A stretch of 64,000 nt of DNA from assembly GCA_910586225.1 (NCBI GenBank), contig CAJUIL010000018.1, positions 8,292 to 72,291 of the forward strand, given 5' to 3'. Below, in pieces: positions 1 to 7,945 of the stretch (the stretch's first letter is position 1; each line of letters begins with the position of its first letter). The DNA comes from an uncultured Eubacterium sp. GTDB taxonomy: Bacteria > Bacillota > Clostridia > Lachnospirales > Lachnospiraceae. The position numbers and the translations under genes are program-made. Below the pieces are notes generated by a model that worked only from the letters and a program-made list of their open reading frames with translations, was not told the origin of the DNA and did no database searches.

Positions 1-29
1 AATAAGCTTTTCATCTATCTTACAATCTT

Positions 30-126
30 CCGTTCCTGTTAGATCCTGTGTCAGACCTATTTGAAGAATCATCTCCTCAAATCCAAATTATAAAACTCAT
101 ACTGGCACAGGCTCTAACAGGAACGG
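30..126. repeat. 25-bp imperfect inverted repeat
   Basis: Arms at 30-54 and 102-126 are reverse complements except for two mismatches, separated by 47 bp of AT-rich sequence. No gene starts or ends visibly inside. It could be the hairpin of a transcript entering from the left or the ends of a very small non-autonomous element. The long loop argues against a simple intrinsic terminator. Confidence 0.6.
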
Positions 127-178
127 TATTTTTGTAAAATCTGCATAATTTTTCCGTAATATTTTGGCAAAATGTCAG

Positions 179-207
179 TTGCATTGCCTTCCCAAATTGG
201 TTATACT
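179..207 (+). promoter_or_regulatory. Candidate sigma-A promoter for the secreted Ig-like protein
   Basis: TTGCAT at 179-184 and TATACT at 202-207 are separated by 17 bp. The predicted start of transcription near 214 leaves a leader of about 80 nt before the ATG at 293, which is preceded by AAAGGGG at 281-287. Confidence 0.55.
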
Positions 208-292
208 GTAAATGTGTACAAAAGAGCAGTTCAAGTAATCCATCTGCTTGTTTAAACTGTCACAAAAATTTACAGAATAGAAAGGGGAACTT

Positions 293-1300
293 ATGAAGAA
301 TCCACTCAGAAAACTGTGCTGCCTTCTGCTTGCTTTTCTGCTTTTCGCAGGCTCGGCAGCCGTAACTCCGGTATCCGTAAATGCCGAGATCAAAAATATT
401 GTTAAATCAGAAACTTGGGAAACCGCAACCGCAGGCGTTCCTGTTACGAAAGATTTTACCATTCCGGTTTCCGGTTCAGAGGTGCTTCTGCTTGTCGGTG
501 TACAGGCTCCTACCGCCTTTACGATGATGATCTTCAACAGTGAAGATTTGGAAATCGATTCCATCCGGGTCACCGAAAAGGATTCCTCCTGGCTCACGGA
601 CAATAATGGCGTTTATGCAAACGGTTATTCAAACATATTCCAGGCTGGAGACTACCATCTTTCCGTTACCTTTGATGCCGATACCGCTTTCCAGTTTGCA
701 GTAGTAGCCGATGAACCGGAAGCTGTCATCAGCAATACCGTACTGACGATCACCGCAGGCTTTAGCAAAAATCTGAGCGTCAAAGATAACACTGGCACAG
801 TAAAATGGAAATCCAGCAAGAATTCCATTGCTACGGTGGACCAAAACGGTAAAGTTACCGCTAAAAAAGCAGGCAAATGTACAATTACCGCCTCTGTGGA
901 CGGTAAGAATCTAAAATGCACCGTTACGGTAAAAAACAACAAATATTCAGCCGAAAAGCTCACAAACAGCGAGATCCCATATGGCAAGGCAAGCTGGGAG
1001 GCGTACAGCGCTTCCTATAACGACAAGGGCGACCTGGTCATTAAATTCCGCATGATCAATAACTGCGGGCACTACTCAGAATATTTGAAAAATCTGAGCG
1101 TTAAAGTAAAAACCGCAAAAGGCTCTACAGTCGCTACATACAAAGAAAAGAAAAAAACGCTGTACGTTTCCGACCAAAGCTACAAGGATTTCAGCATCAC
1201 GATCCCGAAATCCAGCTTAAAGGTGAAAAAACCGGTTGATCTTAGAAACGCATCGATCATCACAGACGGAAGCTACGGTTATGTTTATTACACTTACTAA
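293..1300 (+). CDS. Secreted protein with a bacterial Ig-like (BIG2) domain
   Basis: The 335-residue product begins with a clear Sec signal peptide: basic MKNPLRK, a Leu/Phe-rich core and a likely cleavage site near Ala32 (VNA-E). Residues about 145-215 form a typical BIG2 Ig-like domain, with the pattern W-K-S-S-x-x-x-x-A-T-V-x-x-x-G-x-V-T-A-K-K-A-G. The N-terminal third and the C-terminal 115 residues are predicted to be beta-rich but I do not recognise them. There is no sortase motif, transmembrane anchor or catalytic signature, so a secreted or loosely wall-associated binding protein is the most that can be inferred. The start is set by AAAGGGG six bases upstream. It is monocistronic on the plus strand, with hairpins downstream. 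Confidence 0.8.
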   Translation: MKNPLRKLCCLLLAFLLFAGSAAVTPVSVNAEIKNIVKSETWETATAGVPVTKDFTIPVSGSEVLLLVGVQAPTAFTMMIFNSEDLEIDSIRVTEKDSSWLTDNNGVYANGYSNIFQAGDYHLSVTFDADTAFQFAVVADEPEAVISNTVLTITAGFSKNLSVKDNTGTVKWKSSKNSIATVDQNGKVTAKKAGKCTITASVDGKNLKCTVTVKNNKYSAEKLTNSEIPYGKASWEAYSASYNDKGDLVIKFRMINNCGHYSEYLKNLSVKVKTAKGSTVATYKEKKKTLYVSDQSYKDFSITIPKSSLKVKKPVDLRNASIITDGSYGYVYYTY

Positions 1301-1333
1301 GCTTTGACCAACCTGGCATAAATTCTCTTCTGC

Positions 1334-1374
1334 CCTGCACAGGTAACTGTTTCCATTCTTGTTACCTGTGCAGG
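1334..1374 (+). terminator. Strong hairpin after the Ig-like protein gene
   Basis: A perfect 14-bp stem pairs 1334-1347 with 1361-1374 around a 13-nt loop, 33 bp after the stop codon. There is no T-run directly after it, so it may be a transcript-stabilising hairpin or a weak terminator working together with the next structure at 1418-1455. Confidence 0.5.
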
Positions 1375-1417
1375 TCCGCAGAAAAGAGTAACCATACAAA
1401 AACCTTCCTAACACATG

Positions 1418-1455
1418 AAAAATCCATTCGAAATCGCTTTGCGATGGAATTTTTT
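1418..1455. terminator. Bidirectional intrinsic terminator between convergent genes
   Basis: An imperfect hairpin at 1423-1448 is flanked by an A-run on the left (1418-1422) and a T-run on the right (1450-1455), so it can work in both directions. It lies between the plus-strand Ig-like gene and the 3' end of the minus-strand lipoprotein gene. Confidence 0.6.
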
Positions 1456-2116
1456 ATTTGTTCTTTCCGGATTTCGCGTTGTTACCTGTATTCTTATCAG
1501 ATTTTTTTGCATTATCTGTTGTCTTTTTCTTGTTATCTGTTGTATTCTTCTTGTTATCAGCAGCATTTCCTTTCTCTGTGTCCGTTCCTGCTGTACCGCT
1601 GCCTATTCTGCCGGACGCTGCACCATTATTATCTGTCGTATCTGTGCTGCTTCGGTCTGTTGTAGTATCCTTTTTACTGCCGTTTTCTGTTGCGGCGCCT
1701 GTTGTGCCGTTCCCGGTCGTATCATCTGCCGTATCGCTTCCAGCTATACCATTCGCTGTATCACCTGCTGTTCCACTGTTTGTCGCATCGCCTGCCGTGC
1801 CATTGTTTGTCGCATCACCTGCCATGCCATTGTTATCATTCGTATTATTTGTGTTATTCGTATTATTCGTGTCATTGCCTGTCATATCATCCGTCAGGTC
1901 CTCTGCGCCGTCGATCACGTCGTCGCCCAGGTCCTCCACGCCATCCACTACATCGTCCACCATATTTCCACCGTTATCCGTGCCGTTCGTAACGGAATTT
2001 GTGTTATCAGTCTCGTTGTTCTGTGCCGCATTATCCTTCTCATCCTTTGTCGTCCCGCATCCGGCGGCTACTGTCAATGCAAGCGCCGTCAGAACACCTA
2101 ACATTAATTTTTTCAT
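1454..2116 (-). CDS. Low-complexity lipoprotein of the sporulation-associated type
   Basis: The 220-residue product starts with a lipoprotein signal peptide ending in a lipobox (A-A-G-C, Cys20), so it should be lipidated and held outside the membrane. The mature part is almost entirely Asn, Thr, Asp and Gly with Lys at the end. It includes imperfect repeats of the type N-G-T-A-G-D-A-T and an acidic D-V-V-D-G-V-E-D-L-like segment that recalls YhcN/YlaJ-linked spore lipoproteins of Clostridia. No globular domain is visible. The start is set by AAAGGAGATCACAGT before ATG. It follows spoVAE by 111 bp on the same strand, so it is probably co-expressed with it in the forespore; that role is inferred from position only. 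A GC-rich stem followed by six T's on the minus strand between the two genes could give partial termination. Confidence 0.7.
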   Translation of the reverse strand: MKKLMLGVLTALALTVAAGCGTTKDEKDNAAQNNETDNTNSVTNGTDNGGNMVDDVVDGVEDLGDDVIDGAEDLTDDMTGNDTNNTNNTNNTNDNNGMAGDATNNGTAGDATNSGTAGDTANGIAGSDTADDTTGNGTTGAATENGSKKDTTTDRSSTDTTDNNGAASGRIGSGTAGTDTEKGNAADNKKNTTDNKKKTTDNAKKSDKNTGNNAKSGKNK

Positions 2117-2227
2117 ACTGTGATCTCCTTTTTACTATGGTATCATCATCCGGCGGCTGCCATTCCAAAAAAGGCCGGCTGCCGCGGCTGATACAACTAT
2201 TGTCTCCATTCTGCCGCAAACTATCCG

Positions 2228-2584
2228 TTATTTGCGCATCTTTGGCTGGAAAATGAGGGAAGCCAGATAACCAAGCACAAGAGCACCGGACACGCCCACC
2301 GCACAGGACGTAAAGCCGCCCATAAAAAGCCCGATAAACCCATTCTGGTCAATCGCCTCCTTCATGCCCTTCCAAAGAAGATTGCCAAACCCAAGCAGCG
2401 GGACGCTCGCTCCAGCTCCTGCATATTCTATCAACGGCTCATAAATGCCGATCGCTCCAAGAACTGTTCCCGTGCATACAAGCGTTACCATAATACGCCC
2501 CGGAAGCATTTTCGTCTTTTCCATTAAAATCTGAGCCAGCGCGCAGATCAGCCCGCCTACCCAAAAAGCGTTGATATAATCCAT
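2228..2584 (-). CDS. spoVAE: Stage V sporulation protein AE (SpoVAE/SpoVAEb)
   Basis: The 118-residue product is an integral membrane protein with about four hydrophobic helices and strong resemblance to SpoVAEb: a conserved N-terminus (Y-I-N-A-F-W-V-G-G), P-G-R-I-M-V and a Gly-rich A-G-A-G-A-S-V-P-L-L-G-F-G-N loop. SpoVA proteins form the channel that moves calcium-dipicolinate into the forespore and out at germination. The start at 2584 is chosen over the upstream ATG at 2611 because AAAGGAGATACGAA lies directly before it and the length then fits the family. It lies 60 bp downstream of spoVAD in the usual order. No spoVAC is present in this window. Confidence 0.9.
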   Translation of the reverse strand: MDYINAFWVGGLICALAQILMEKTKMLPGRIMVTLVCTGTVLGAIGIYEPLIEYAGAGASVPLLGFGNLLWKGMKEAIDQNGFIGLFMGGFTSCAVGVSGALVLGYLASLIFQPKMRK

Positions 2585-2644
2585 TTCGTATCTCCTTTCT
2601 TTTTCCTGCATCCGTACAAAAAGCGCTTTTCAATACCGCTTTCC

Positions 2645-3658
2645 TTACCCGGCATACTCGATCACGACTCCATGTGCGGTACCCGGTACATTCTGGCCCT
2701 CGTTAAAGCTGACCTGCGAAAGCATCGCCCCGGTCGGTACGAATAAGATCCGTTTCAGGCTGCCTGACTCTACCTGCGGGAGGAAATGGGCGCTCAGCGT
2801 CGTCGCAGAGCAGCCGCAGCCGGAACCGCCGCACTGTGTATCCTGCTCTTCTTTATCAAAAATCTCAATGCCGCAGTCGGTATGGTTGCCGCTGATATCA
2901 TATCCCTCGTCCTTTACAAGCTTCCATAAAATTTCCTGCCCGACGTACCCAAGGTCTCCGGTAATGATCTTATCATAATCACTCGGCTTGCGGCTGAAAT
3001 CCTTAAAATTCTGAACGATCAGCTTTGCGGCTGCCGGAGCCATCGCCGCACCCATATTCATCGAATCCCGGATCCCATAATCGGTGATCACGCCCGTCGT
3101 GACCCCTGTAATTTTTGCCTTACCGCCGTTTTTCCCAAGCACAAACGCACCGCTGCCCGTGACCGTCCAAGTCGCTGATAACGGACGCTGATTGGCATAC
3201 TCCACCGGAAAGCGGAACTGCTTTTCCGCGCTTGCAAAATGACTGGACGTGATCGCCATCACATGATCCGCATACCCTGCTGCCACGCACATCGCACCCA
3301 GGGACAGCGCCTCCCCGCAGGTCGAACAGGCCCCGTACAGGCCAAACAGCGGAATTTCATAATTCATCAGCCCAAAAGACGTCGCTATCGTCTGTCCGAG
3401 CAGGTCGCCCGCAAAAATATAGCGGATGTCAGACGGCTCTAAAGAAGCTTTGCCCATAGCAAGGGCAGCCGCCTCCTTTTGCATGGTACTTTCTGATTCC
3501 TCCCAGGTATCCTCGCCAAACTTATCGCTGCTGCATACCATATCAAATAGCTTACCAAGCGGCCCTTCTCCCTCCTTCTTCCCTACCACGGATGCGCTGC
3601 TTAAAATAAAAGGAGCCTCCGCAAACTGGAGGCTCTGACTTCCCATCTGCTGTGTCAT
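2645..3658 (-). CDS. spoVAD: Stage V sporulation protein AD (SpoVAD)
   Basis: The 337-residue product matches the usual SpoVAD length. The family has a thiolase-like fold and binds dipicolinic acid during spore core loading. Visible signatures are the Gly/Cys-rich stretch G-A-C-S-T-C-G-E-A-L, the S-A-T-W-T-V-T-G-S-G-A segment and a C-terminal C-G-G-S-G-C-G-C cluster followed by A-H-F-L-P. The start at 3658 (MTQQMG) is preferred to the ATG at 3703 because AAAAAAGGAGAATCAGT precedes it. It heads a short group with spoVAE and the lipoprotein gene. The gene before it on the strand is an SDR dehydrogenase instead of spoVAC, so the operon is shorter than the Bacillus type. Confidence 0.93.
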   Translation of the reverse strand: MTQQMGSQSLQFAEAPFILSSASVVGKKEGEGPLGKLFDMVCSSDKFGEDTWEESESTMQKEAAALAMGKASLEPSDIRYIFAGDLLGQTIATSFGLMNYEIPLFGLYGACSTCGEALSLGAMCVAAGYADHVMAITSSHFASAEKQFRFPVEYANQRPLSATWTVTGSGAFVLGKNGGKAKITGVTTGVITDYGIRDSMNMGAAMAPAAAKLIVQNFKDFSRKPSDYDKIITGDLGYVGQEILWKLVKDEGYDISGNHTDCGIEIFDKEEQDTQCGGSGCGCSATTLSAHFLPQVESGSLKRILFVPTGAMLSQVSFNEGQNVPGTAHGVVIEYAG

Positions 3659-3726
3659 ACTGATTCTCCTTTTTTCAGACGTCTTGCAGGCGGATAGCTC
3701 CACCTGTCCTTCGTCTTTCTTTATAT

Positions 3727-3755
3727 CAGTATTCCCAGCAATCGGGATTTTATGC
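3727..3755 (-). promoter_or_regulatory. Possible forespore (sigma-G-like) promoter for spoVAD
   Basis: On the minus strand GCATA (3755-3751) and AATACTG (3733-3727) are 17 bp apart. They resemble the sigma-G elements GNATR and CATNNTA only in part. Spacing and position before spoVAD fit, but the match is weak. Confidence 0.3.
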
Positions 3756-3795
3756 GCCGCGTGAAACGAAGCTGCCTTCCGTTTCCACGCAGCGC
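3754..3795 (-). terminator. GC-rich hairpin between the SDR gene and spoVAD
   Basis: Arms at 3754-3768 and 3780-3795 pair over about 15 bp with one mismatch and one bulge. It lies 30 bp after the stop of the SDR gene on the minus strand. No T-run follows, so it may be a poor terminator or a 3' stabilising structure that separates the metabolic gene from the sporulation group. Confidence 0.45.
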
Positions 3796-3824
3796 CAAGC
3801 TTAGGGGCATCTCATCAACCGGAT

Positions 3825-4667
3825 CTATACGCCCGAATATGCCGCAAATCCAGCGTCGATCGGCAGTACCACGCCAGTGATCGCGCTTGCGGCCTTTTCG
3901 TCACACAGGAAAAATACGCCGCCTAAAAGCTCCTCACCATCTACAAACCGCGCCATTGGCGTTCCGGTTAAAATCTTATTGGAACGCGCCGTCGGCGTCC
4001 CGTCCTCCTGAAACAACAGCGAACGGTTCTGATTCGATACAAGGAATCCAGGCGCAAGTGCATTACAGCGGATGCCTGTCCCCGCAAAATGTGTCGCCAG
4101 CCATTGGGTAAAATTAGAAACCGCTGCCTTTGCCGCCGAATAAGCAGGTATTTTTGTCAATGGAGTATACGCGTTCATAGAAGAGATATTCAAAATACAG
4201 CCGCTCTTTCTGTCTGCCATATCCTTCGCAAAAATCTGCGTCGGGATCAGCGTGCCCTGAAAATTCAGCTGAAACACAAAGTCCACACCAGCAGCATCCA
4301 GATCAAAAAATGTTTTCTGCCCTTGCTGCGCCTCATGATGATATTCGTTATCCGTCGTAGCCTTTGGGTTGTTGCCGCCCGCCCCATTGACAAGAATATC
4401 ACACGGCCCAAGATCTTTGCGTACGTGCGCGTGCACCTCTTCCAGCGCAGCAGCCTCAAGTACGTTCGCCTTGTAGCCTTCACATACATAGCCCTCGCCG
4501 CGGCATTCCTCCGCCAGCTTTTTTACCGCCTCTTCATTTAAGTCCAGCGCAGCAACCTTCGCGCCTGCCTGCGCAAAAGCCTTCGCCATCGTGCCGCAGA
4601 GCACGCCGCCAGCTCCGGTCACTACTACTACTTTTCCTGAAAAATCAATGTTTAATGGTAAATTCAT
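3825..4667 (-). CDS. SDR oxidoreductase, fructuronate reductase/mannonate dehydrogenase type
   Basis: The 280-residue product is a classical short-chain dehydrogenase. Near the N-terminus T-G-A-G-G-V-L-C-G is the NAD(P)-binding glycine motif, N-G-A-G-G the following structural motif, S-S-M the catalytic serine region and Y-S-A-A-K the catalytic Tyr/Lys pair. Overall it resembles YjmF/UxuB-like enzymes that interconvert D-fructuronate and D-mannonate in hexuronate catabolism. The long insert between N-G-A-G-G and the helix before the catalytic Ser is typical of that subgroup. AAGGAGAAGGAAG precedes the ATG. No uxuA, kdgK or eda neighbour is present, so the substrate is inferred from similarity only. 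It diverges from aroC across a 204-bp gap. Confidence 0.8.
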   Translation of the reverse strand: MNLPLNIDFSGKVVVVTGAGGVLCGTMAKAFAQAGAKVAALDLNEEAVKKLAEECRGEGYVCEGYKANVLEAAALEEVHAHVRKDLGPCDILVNGAGGNNPKATTDNEYHHEAQQGQKTFFDLDAAGVDFVFQLNFQGTLIPTQIFAKDMADRKSGCILNISSMNAYTPLTKIPAYSAAKAAVSNFTQWLATHFAGTGIRCNALAPGFLVSNQNRSLLFQEDGTPTARSNKILTGTPMARFVDGEELLGGVFFLCDEKAASAITGVVLPIDAGFAAYSGV

Positions 4668-4698
4668 CTTCCTTCTCCTTTTTTATTTTTTACCCTCA

Positions 4699-4714
4699 GT
4701 ACGTCCGGCCGTAC
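4699..4714. promoter_or_regulatory. 16-bp near-palindrome upstream of the SDR gene
   Basis: GTACGTCCGGCCGTAC is symmetric at all but one pair of positions and lies about 32 bp before the SDR start codon on the minus strand, a reasonable place for an operator. No cognate regulator gene is adjacent. Confidence 0.35.
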
Positions 4715-4762
4715 ATAATCAGTTCAGCAAAAAAATCCAGCAAAATACGTGGCAGTTCCCGC

Positions 4763-4791
4763 TTGAAATATGGTGAATCTTGCCATATAAT
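4763..4791 (+). promoter_or_regulatory. Sigma-A promoter for aroC
   Basis: TTGAAA at 4763-4768 and a perfect TATAAT at 4786-4791 are spaced by 17 bp. This leaves a leader of roughly 75 nt before the aroC ATG. Confidence 0.75.
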
Positions 4792-4871
4792 AAATAGTAT
4801 CCCACGTCAGACTCTATTTATACACTAAGAGTAAAAGGAGTTTTTTAGCAAAAAGAAAAGGAAACGATATT

Positions 4872-5978
4872 ATGTCAGGTTCAACATTCGGAACAATTTT
4901 TAAAATCACTACATGGGGAGAATCGCACGGCACCGGTGTCGGCGTCGTCATCGACGGCTGTCCCGCAGGACTGCCGCTATGCGAAGCCGACATCCAGCAA
5001 TACTTAAACCGCCGCAGGCCGGGCCAGTCCAGATTCAGCACACCACGCCAGGAAGCAGACGAAGTAACGATCCAGTCCGGCATTTTCGAAGGACGCACAA
5101 CCGGAACGCCAATCTCCATGGCTGTTTTCAACAAAAACCAACGCTCCTCGGACTACAGCGAAATTGCGTCCTACTACCGTCCAGGCCACGCAGACTACAC
5201 CTTTGACCAAAAATACGGCTTTCGCGACTACCGCGGCGGCGGCCGCTCTTCTGCACGCGAAACGATCGGCCGCGTAGCCGCAGGCGCCGTCGCAGCAAAG
5301 CTGCTGGAACAAATGGGCATTCATTTTCTGACCTACGTCAAAAGCATCGGCCCCATAACCTGTGACCCATCCCTTTCTCACGCATCCGAAATCGAAAACA
5401 ACCCGCTTCGAATGCCAGACGCCGCCGCCGCCGCGAAAGCCCGGCAATACCTGGACGACTGCATGAAAGCGCAAAACTCCTCCGGCGGCGTTGTAGAATG
5501 CATTGTATCCGGCGTACCTGCCGGCATTGGCGAGCCTGTTTTTCGAAAGCTTGACAGCGAGCTGGCAAAAGCTGTTTTTTCCATCGGGGCAGTCAAGGGC
5601 TTTGAGATCGGAGACGGCTTTGAAGCCGCAAAAGCAACTGGAAAAGACAATAACGACGCGTTTTACTATGATGAAAATAGAAAGGTCTGCAAAAAAACGA
5701 ACCATGCCGGAGGGATCCTTGGCGGCATCAGCGACGGATCGGATATTATCCTGCGCGCCGCGTTTAAGCCTACGCCATCGATCAGCGCACAGCAGGAAAC
5801 GGTGAACCGAAACGGAGAAACGATCACCATCCATGTCAAAGGCCGGCACGACCCTGTCATTGTACCACGCGCGGTCGTAGTCGTAGAAGCTATGGCAGCA
5901 CTGACGTTAGCGGATCTGATGCTGGCAGATCTGGGGGCACGTATGGAGTATGTGCTGGATTTTTACAAAAAGCGGTAG
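4872..5978 (+). CDS. aroC: Chorismate synthase
   Basis: The 368-residue product is a full-length chorismate synthase, the last enzyme of the shikimate pathway, which converts 5-enolpyruvylshikimate-3-phosphate to chorismate using reduced FMN. Signatures are W-G-E-S-H-G near the N-terminus, R-R-R-P-G-Q-S near residue 50, the G-G-G-R-S-S-A-R-E-T segment near residue 125 and G-G-I-S-D-G-S-D-I further on. Length is normal. AAAGGAAA precedes the ATG. It has its own promoter and a perfect terminator, so it is probably expressed as a single gene; no other aro genes are adjacent. Confidence 0.97.
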   Translation: MSGSTFGTIFKITTWGESHGTGVGVVIDGCPAGLPLCEADIQQYLNRRRPGQSRFSTPRQEADEVTIQSGIFEGRTTGTPISMAVFNKNQRSSDYSEIASYYRPGHADYTFDQKYGFRDYRGGGRSSARETIGRVAAGAVAAKLLEQMGIHFLTYVKSIGPITCDPSLSHASEIENNPLRMPDAAAAAKARQYLDDCMKAQNSSGGVVECIVSGVPAGIGEPVFRKLDSELAKAVFSIGAVKGFEIGDGFEAAKATGKDNNDAFYYDENRKVCKKTNHAGGILGGISDGSDIILRAAFKPTPSISAQQETVNRNGETITIHVKGRHDPVIVPRAVVVVEAMAALTLADLMLADLGARMEYVLDFYKKR

Positions 5979-5998
5979 TCCTACCGCTTTTTGTAAAA
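5961..5998. terminator. Perfect 18-bp intrinsic terminator of aroC
   Basis: Arms 5961-5978 and 5981-5998 are perfectly complementary with a 2-nt spacer. The left arm contains the last codons and the TAG stop of aroC. A T-run lies inside the right arm, and runs on both strands allow it to serve the convergent YHYH gene too. Confidence 0.85.
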
Positions 5999-6017
5999 TG
6001 GTTTTTAATCCAGTCCT

Positions 6018-6509
6018 CTAGTCCAATCCCAACGCTTTCAGCGTCTTTTTTCCAATTACGCCGTCTGCCTGCAGATCATGATCTCTTTGGAACTTCTTTA
6101 ATGCTTTTTTACTTTTCGACCCCATGATCCCGTCAGCAGTCCCGCATTCATATCCGAGCCTGTTCAGCTTTTTTTGAACCTTTTTAACAGTACTGCTGCT
6201 TACGGCAGCACTTCGTCTTGAAGTGCCTGCTCCTTGGCTCGCTGCGCCTCCCGCGGCAGAAGAAGCGCTGTCTGTATAAGGACAGACACCATTTTCATGC
6301 AAATGCGCCGGATAACCGCCGCAATGATAATGATAGCTGCCAAGCCCGCTGGCATTACGGTTATCCCTGTGCCCTCCGTTGCTGTCCGTCCTGCCGGAAT
6401 GCGCCTGCGCGACCATCCTGGCAGACTGACTCCCTGCAGAAGCGACCGGTGTAAAGATCATCATACCAGCAAGCGAAGCTGCCAGCAGACTGCGTGTTAT
6501 TCGTTTCAT
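6018..6509 (-). CDS. Secreted YHYH-motif protein with a peptidoglycan-binding domain
   Basis: The 163-residue product has a Sec signal peptide (MKRITRSLLAAS, then a hydrophobic stretch and cleavage near ASA-G). A compact Cys/His segment follows (Y-H-Y-H-C-G-G-Y-P-A-H-L-H), found in small secreted proteins and likely to bind a metal. Next come a Ser/Ala-rich linker and a C-terminal peptidoglycan-binding type 1 repeat (about residues 110-163; V-x-x-x-Q-x-x-L-x-x-L-G-Y and D-G-I-x-G-x-x-T-x-x-A). A wall-bound extracellular role is likely, but the activity is unknown. The start at 6509 is preferred to 6524 because the upstream ATG lies inside the GGGAGGGAG ribosome binding site. Confidence 0.82.
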   Translation of the reverse strand: MKRITRSLLAASLAGMMIFTPVASAGSQSARMVAQAHSGRTDSNGGHRDNRNASGLGSYHYHCGGYPAHLHENGVCPYTDSASSAAGGAASQGAGTSRRSAAVSSSTVKKVQKKLNRLGYECGTADGIMGSKSKKALKKFQRDHDLQADGVIGKKTLKALGLD

Positions 6510-6529
6510 AAATCTCCCTCCCATTTATT

Positions 6530-6548
6530 GTTATAATCTGATTATAAC
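6530..6548 (-). promoter_or_regulatory. Perfect 9-1-9 palindrome overlapping a -10 element
   Basis: GTTATAATC-T-GATTATAAC spans 6530-6548, directly upstream of the YHYH gene. It contains TATAAT on the minus strand, with only a poor -35 (T-rich) before it. The position suggests an operator covering the promoter. Confidence 0.5.
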
Positions 6549-6560
6549 GGATTTCGTCAG

Positions 6561-6601
6561 AAAAAAATACCGGGATTATCGACAAAATAGGATATCCCGG
6601 T
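6561..6601 (-). terminator. Intrinsic terminator of the polysaccharide operon
   Basis: On the minus strand an 8-bp stem (6601-6594 with 6576-6569) is followed by a run of seven T's at 6567-6561. It lies 30 bp after the stop of the last glycan gene and ends the long minus-strand locus. Confidence 0.8.
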
Positions 6602-6631
6602 TTATCTATTATTCACAAGCCATATAAATCC

Positions 6632-7927
6632 TTACGCAACGATCCCTTCATCTTTCCGCAGCGCATCCTTTATCTCCCGCCTGCACAAACTACCAAAGCC
6701 GCCTGCCAGCACGCTCATCAAAAACGTATAAAATACAGCCGCCCCCATAACCCCAAAATACTTCACAACCGTATCCATAAACAAAAAAGCAGGCATCGAC
6801 GCCGCACCATAAGCATAGAGCAGCAGCTTCTGCCTGCGCATGATCGTAAGCAGCACGCAAAAATACCCGGTATACGCTAACATCCCGCCGCTGAACACAA
6901 GCAAAAGCAGCTCGTTTCGATAAGCGCGCAAATCCGCGTGGTACAAAAACGACAATACCGGGATCCCACAGACATAAGCCCCAAACACGCATACCGCCGT
7001 CAGTCCGCACAGTATGAAACACTGTTTTACCGCCCTCCTTCGAAAGCTTGCCACTCTCCCTTCCTTCCATTCGAGGGCTGTCTTTACAAGCGTCGGCTGG
7101 TAAATAAAGCCATTTAAAAGCCCGATCACAAACACCGGCATCGCAACAAATCCATAACAAGCCTGCACCTCTTGCGGCAGATGTCGGTCAATCGCGTATT
7201 TCGGCGCATTTGTGACATAAAATGAAAAAAAAGACACCGCAGCAAGCGGCGCGCAGTCCCGCAAAATCCACCAGACTGCCTGCCACCGCACCGGCGCCAG
7301 CTTTTCATGGAACCCTAAAAAAGCAGCCGTATTAAAGATCAAAAAAGCAGCCAGGCATACAACAGCTCCTACAACAGACGCAGCTGCCAAGCCTTTCCCT
7401 GCAGCCAGCAGACCTGCAACTGCGGCTAGGATCAGCAGCCAGCGGATCAAAAACACTTTTGCTCCGGTATCCAGCGACTGTCTTTGCTGATACAAGCCCC
7501 AGAAAACATCCTCCACAGACTCTATGGTATAGATAATGCAGATCGCTGCGACGACTGCCACTTTCTGTCCGCTGTATCCCATTGCATACGTTCCGTACAG
7601 CAAATACCCGGCGGTTGTAAGCAGCATCAGGGCCGACGTAAGTACCCTCGTCCAAAAATAATCAGCAAAAGAAAACTGCCCTTTCACATCCGTAGCCTGG
7701 TAAGCACGAACGCCAAACTTCCCTATCGTCATCATCAAATTGCCAACCGCAAACGCAACTGATAAGATTCCGGCTTCCAGCATACCGTCCGTACGGGTCA
7801 CTACCATAGATAAGATCACGGACTCCCCGGCATTGACCAGACCCGCGGCGGAGTTCCAAAGATACCCGTTTCCAGATTTTTCTTTTCTATTAATATCATT
7901 GCCTATTCCAAGATTCAAAACATCCAC
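6632..7927 (-). CDS. Flippase-like polytopic membrane protein (MOP/Wzx type)
   Basis: The 431-residue product has about twelve hydrophobic helices spread over its whole length, a size and pattern typical of Wzx-like flippases of the MOP superfamily that move lipid-linked sugars across the membrane. It has no enzymatic motif. It is the last gene of the glycan locus, 18 bp after rfbH, with TTAGGTGG before the ATG. A separate Wzm/Wzt ABC exporter is encoded 30 kb upstream in the same locus, so this protein may move a different lipid-linked sugar or side-chain unit. The family call rests on topology and context, not on a motif. Confidence 0.65.
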   Translation of the reverse strand: MDVLNLGIGNDINRKEKSGNGYLWNSAAGLVNAGESVILSMVVTRTDGMLEAGILSVAFAVGNLMMTIGKFGVRAYQATDVKGQFSFADYFWTRVLTSALMLLTTAGYLLYGTYAMGYSGQKVAVVAAICIIYTIESVEDVFWGLYQQRQSLDTGAKVFLIRWLLILAAVAGLLAAGKGLAAASVVGAVVCLAAFLIFNTAAFLGFHEKLAPVRWQAVWWILRDCAPLAAVSFFSFYVTNAPKYAIDRHLPQEVQACYGFVAMPVFVIGLLNGFIYQPTLVKTALEWKEGRVASFRRRAVKQCFILCGLTAVCVFGAYVCGIPVLSFLYHADLRAYRNELLLLVFSGGMLAYTGYFCVLLTIMRRQKLLLYAYGAASMPAFLFMDTVVKYFGVMGAAVFYTFLMSVLAGGFGSLCRREIKDALRKDEGIVA

Positions 7928-7945
7928 CTAAGCTTCTTTGCATTC

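Noticed and set aside
1415..2123. Long plus-strand ORFs rich in Cys, Ile, Ser and Pro (up to 228 codons)
   Set aside because: They are antisense shadows of the low-complexity lipoprotein gene, which has a lipobox and a good ribosome binding site on the minus strand.
5004..5849. 281-codon minus-strand ORF opposite aroC
   Set aside because: It lies wholly inside the full-length chorismate synthase gene; its sequence is Cys/Arg-rich and domain-free, and it has no upstream signals.
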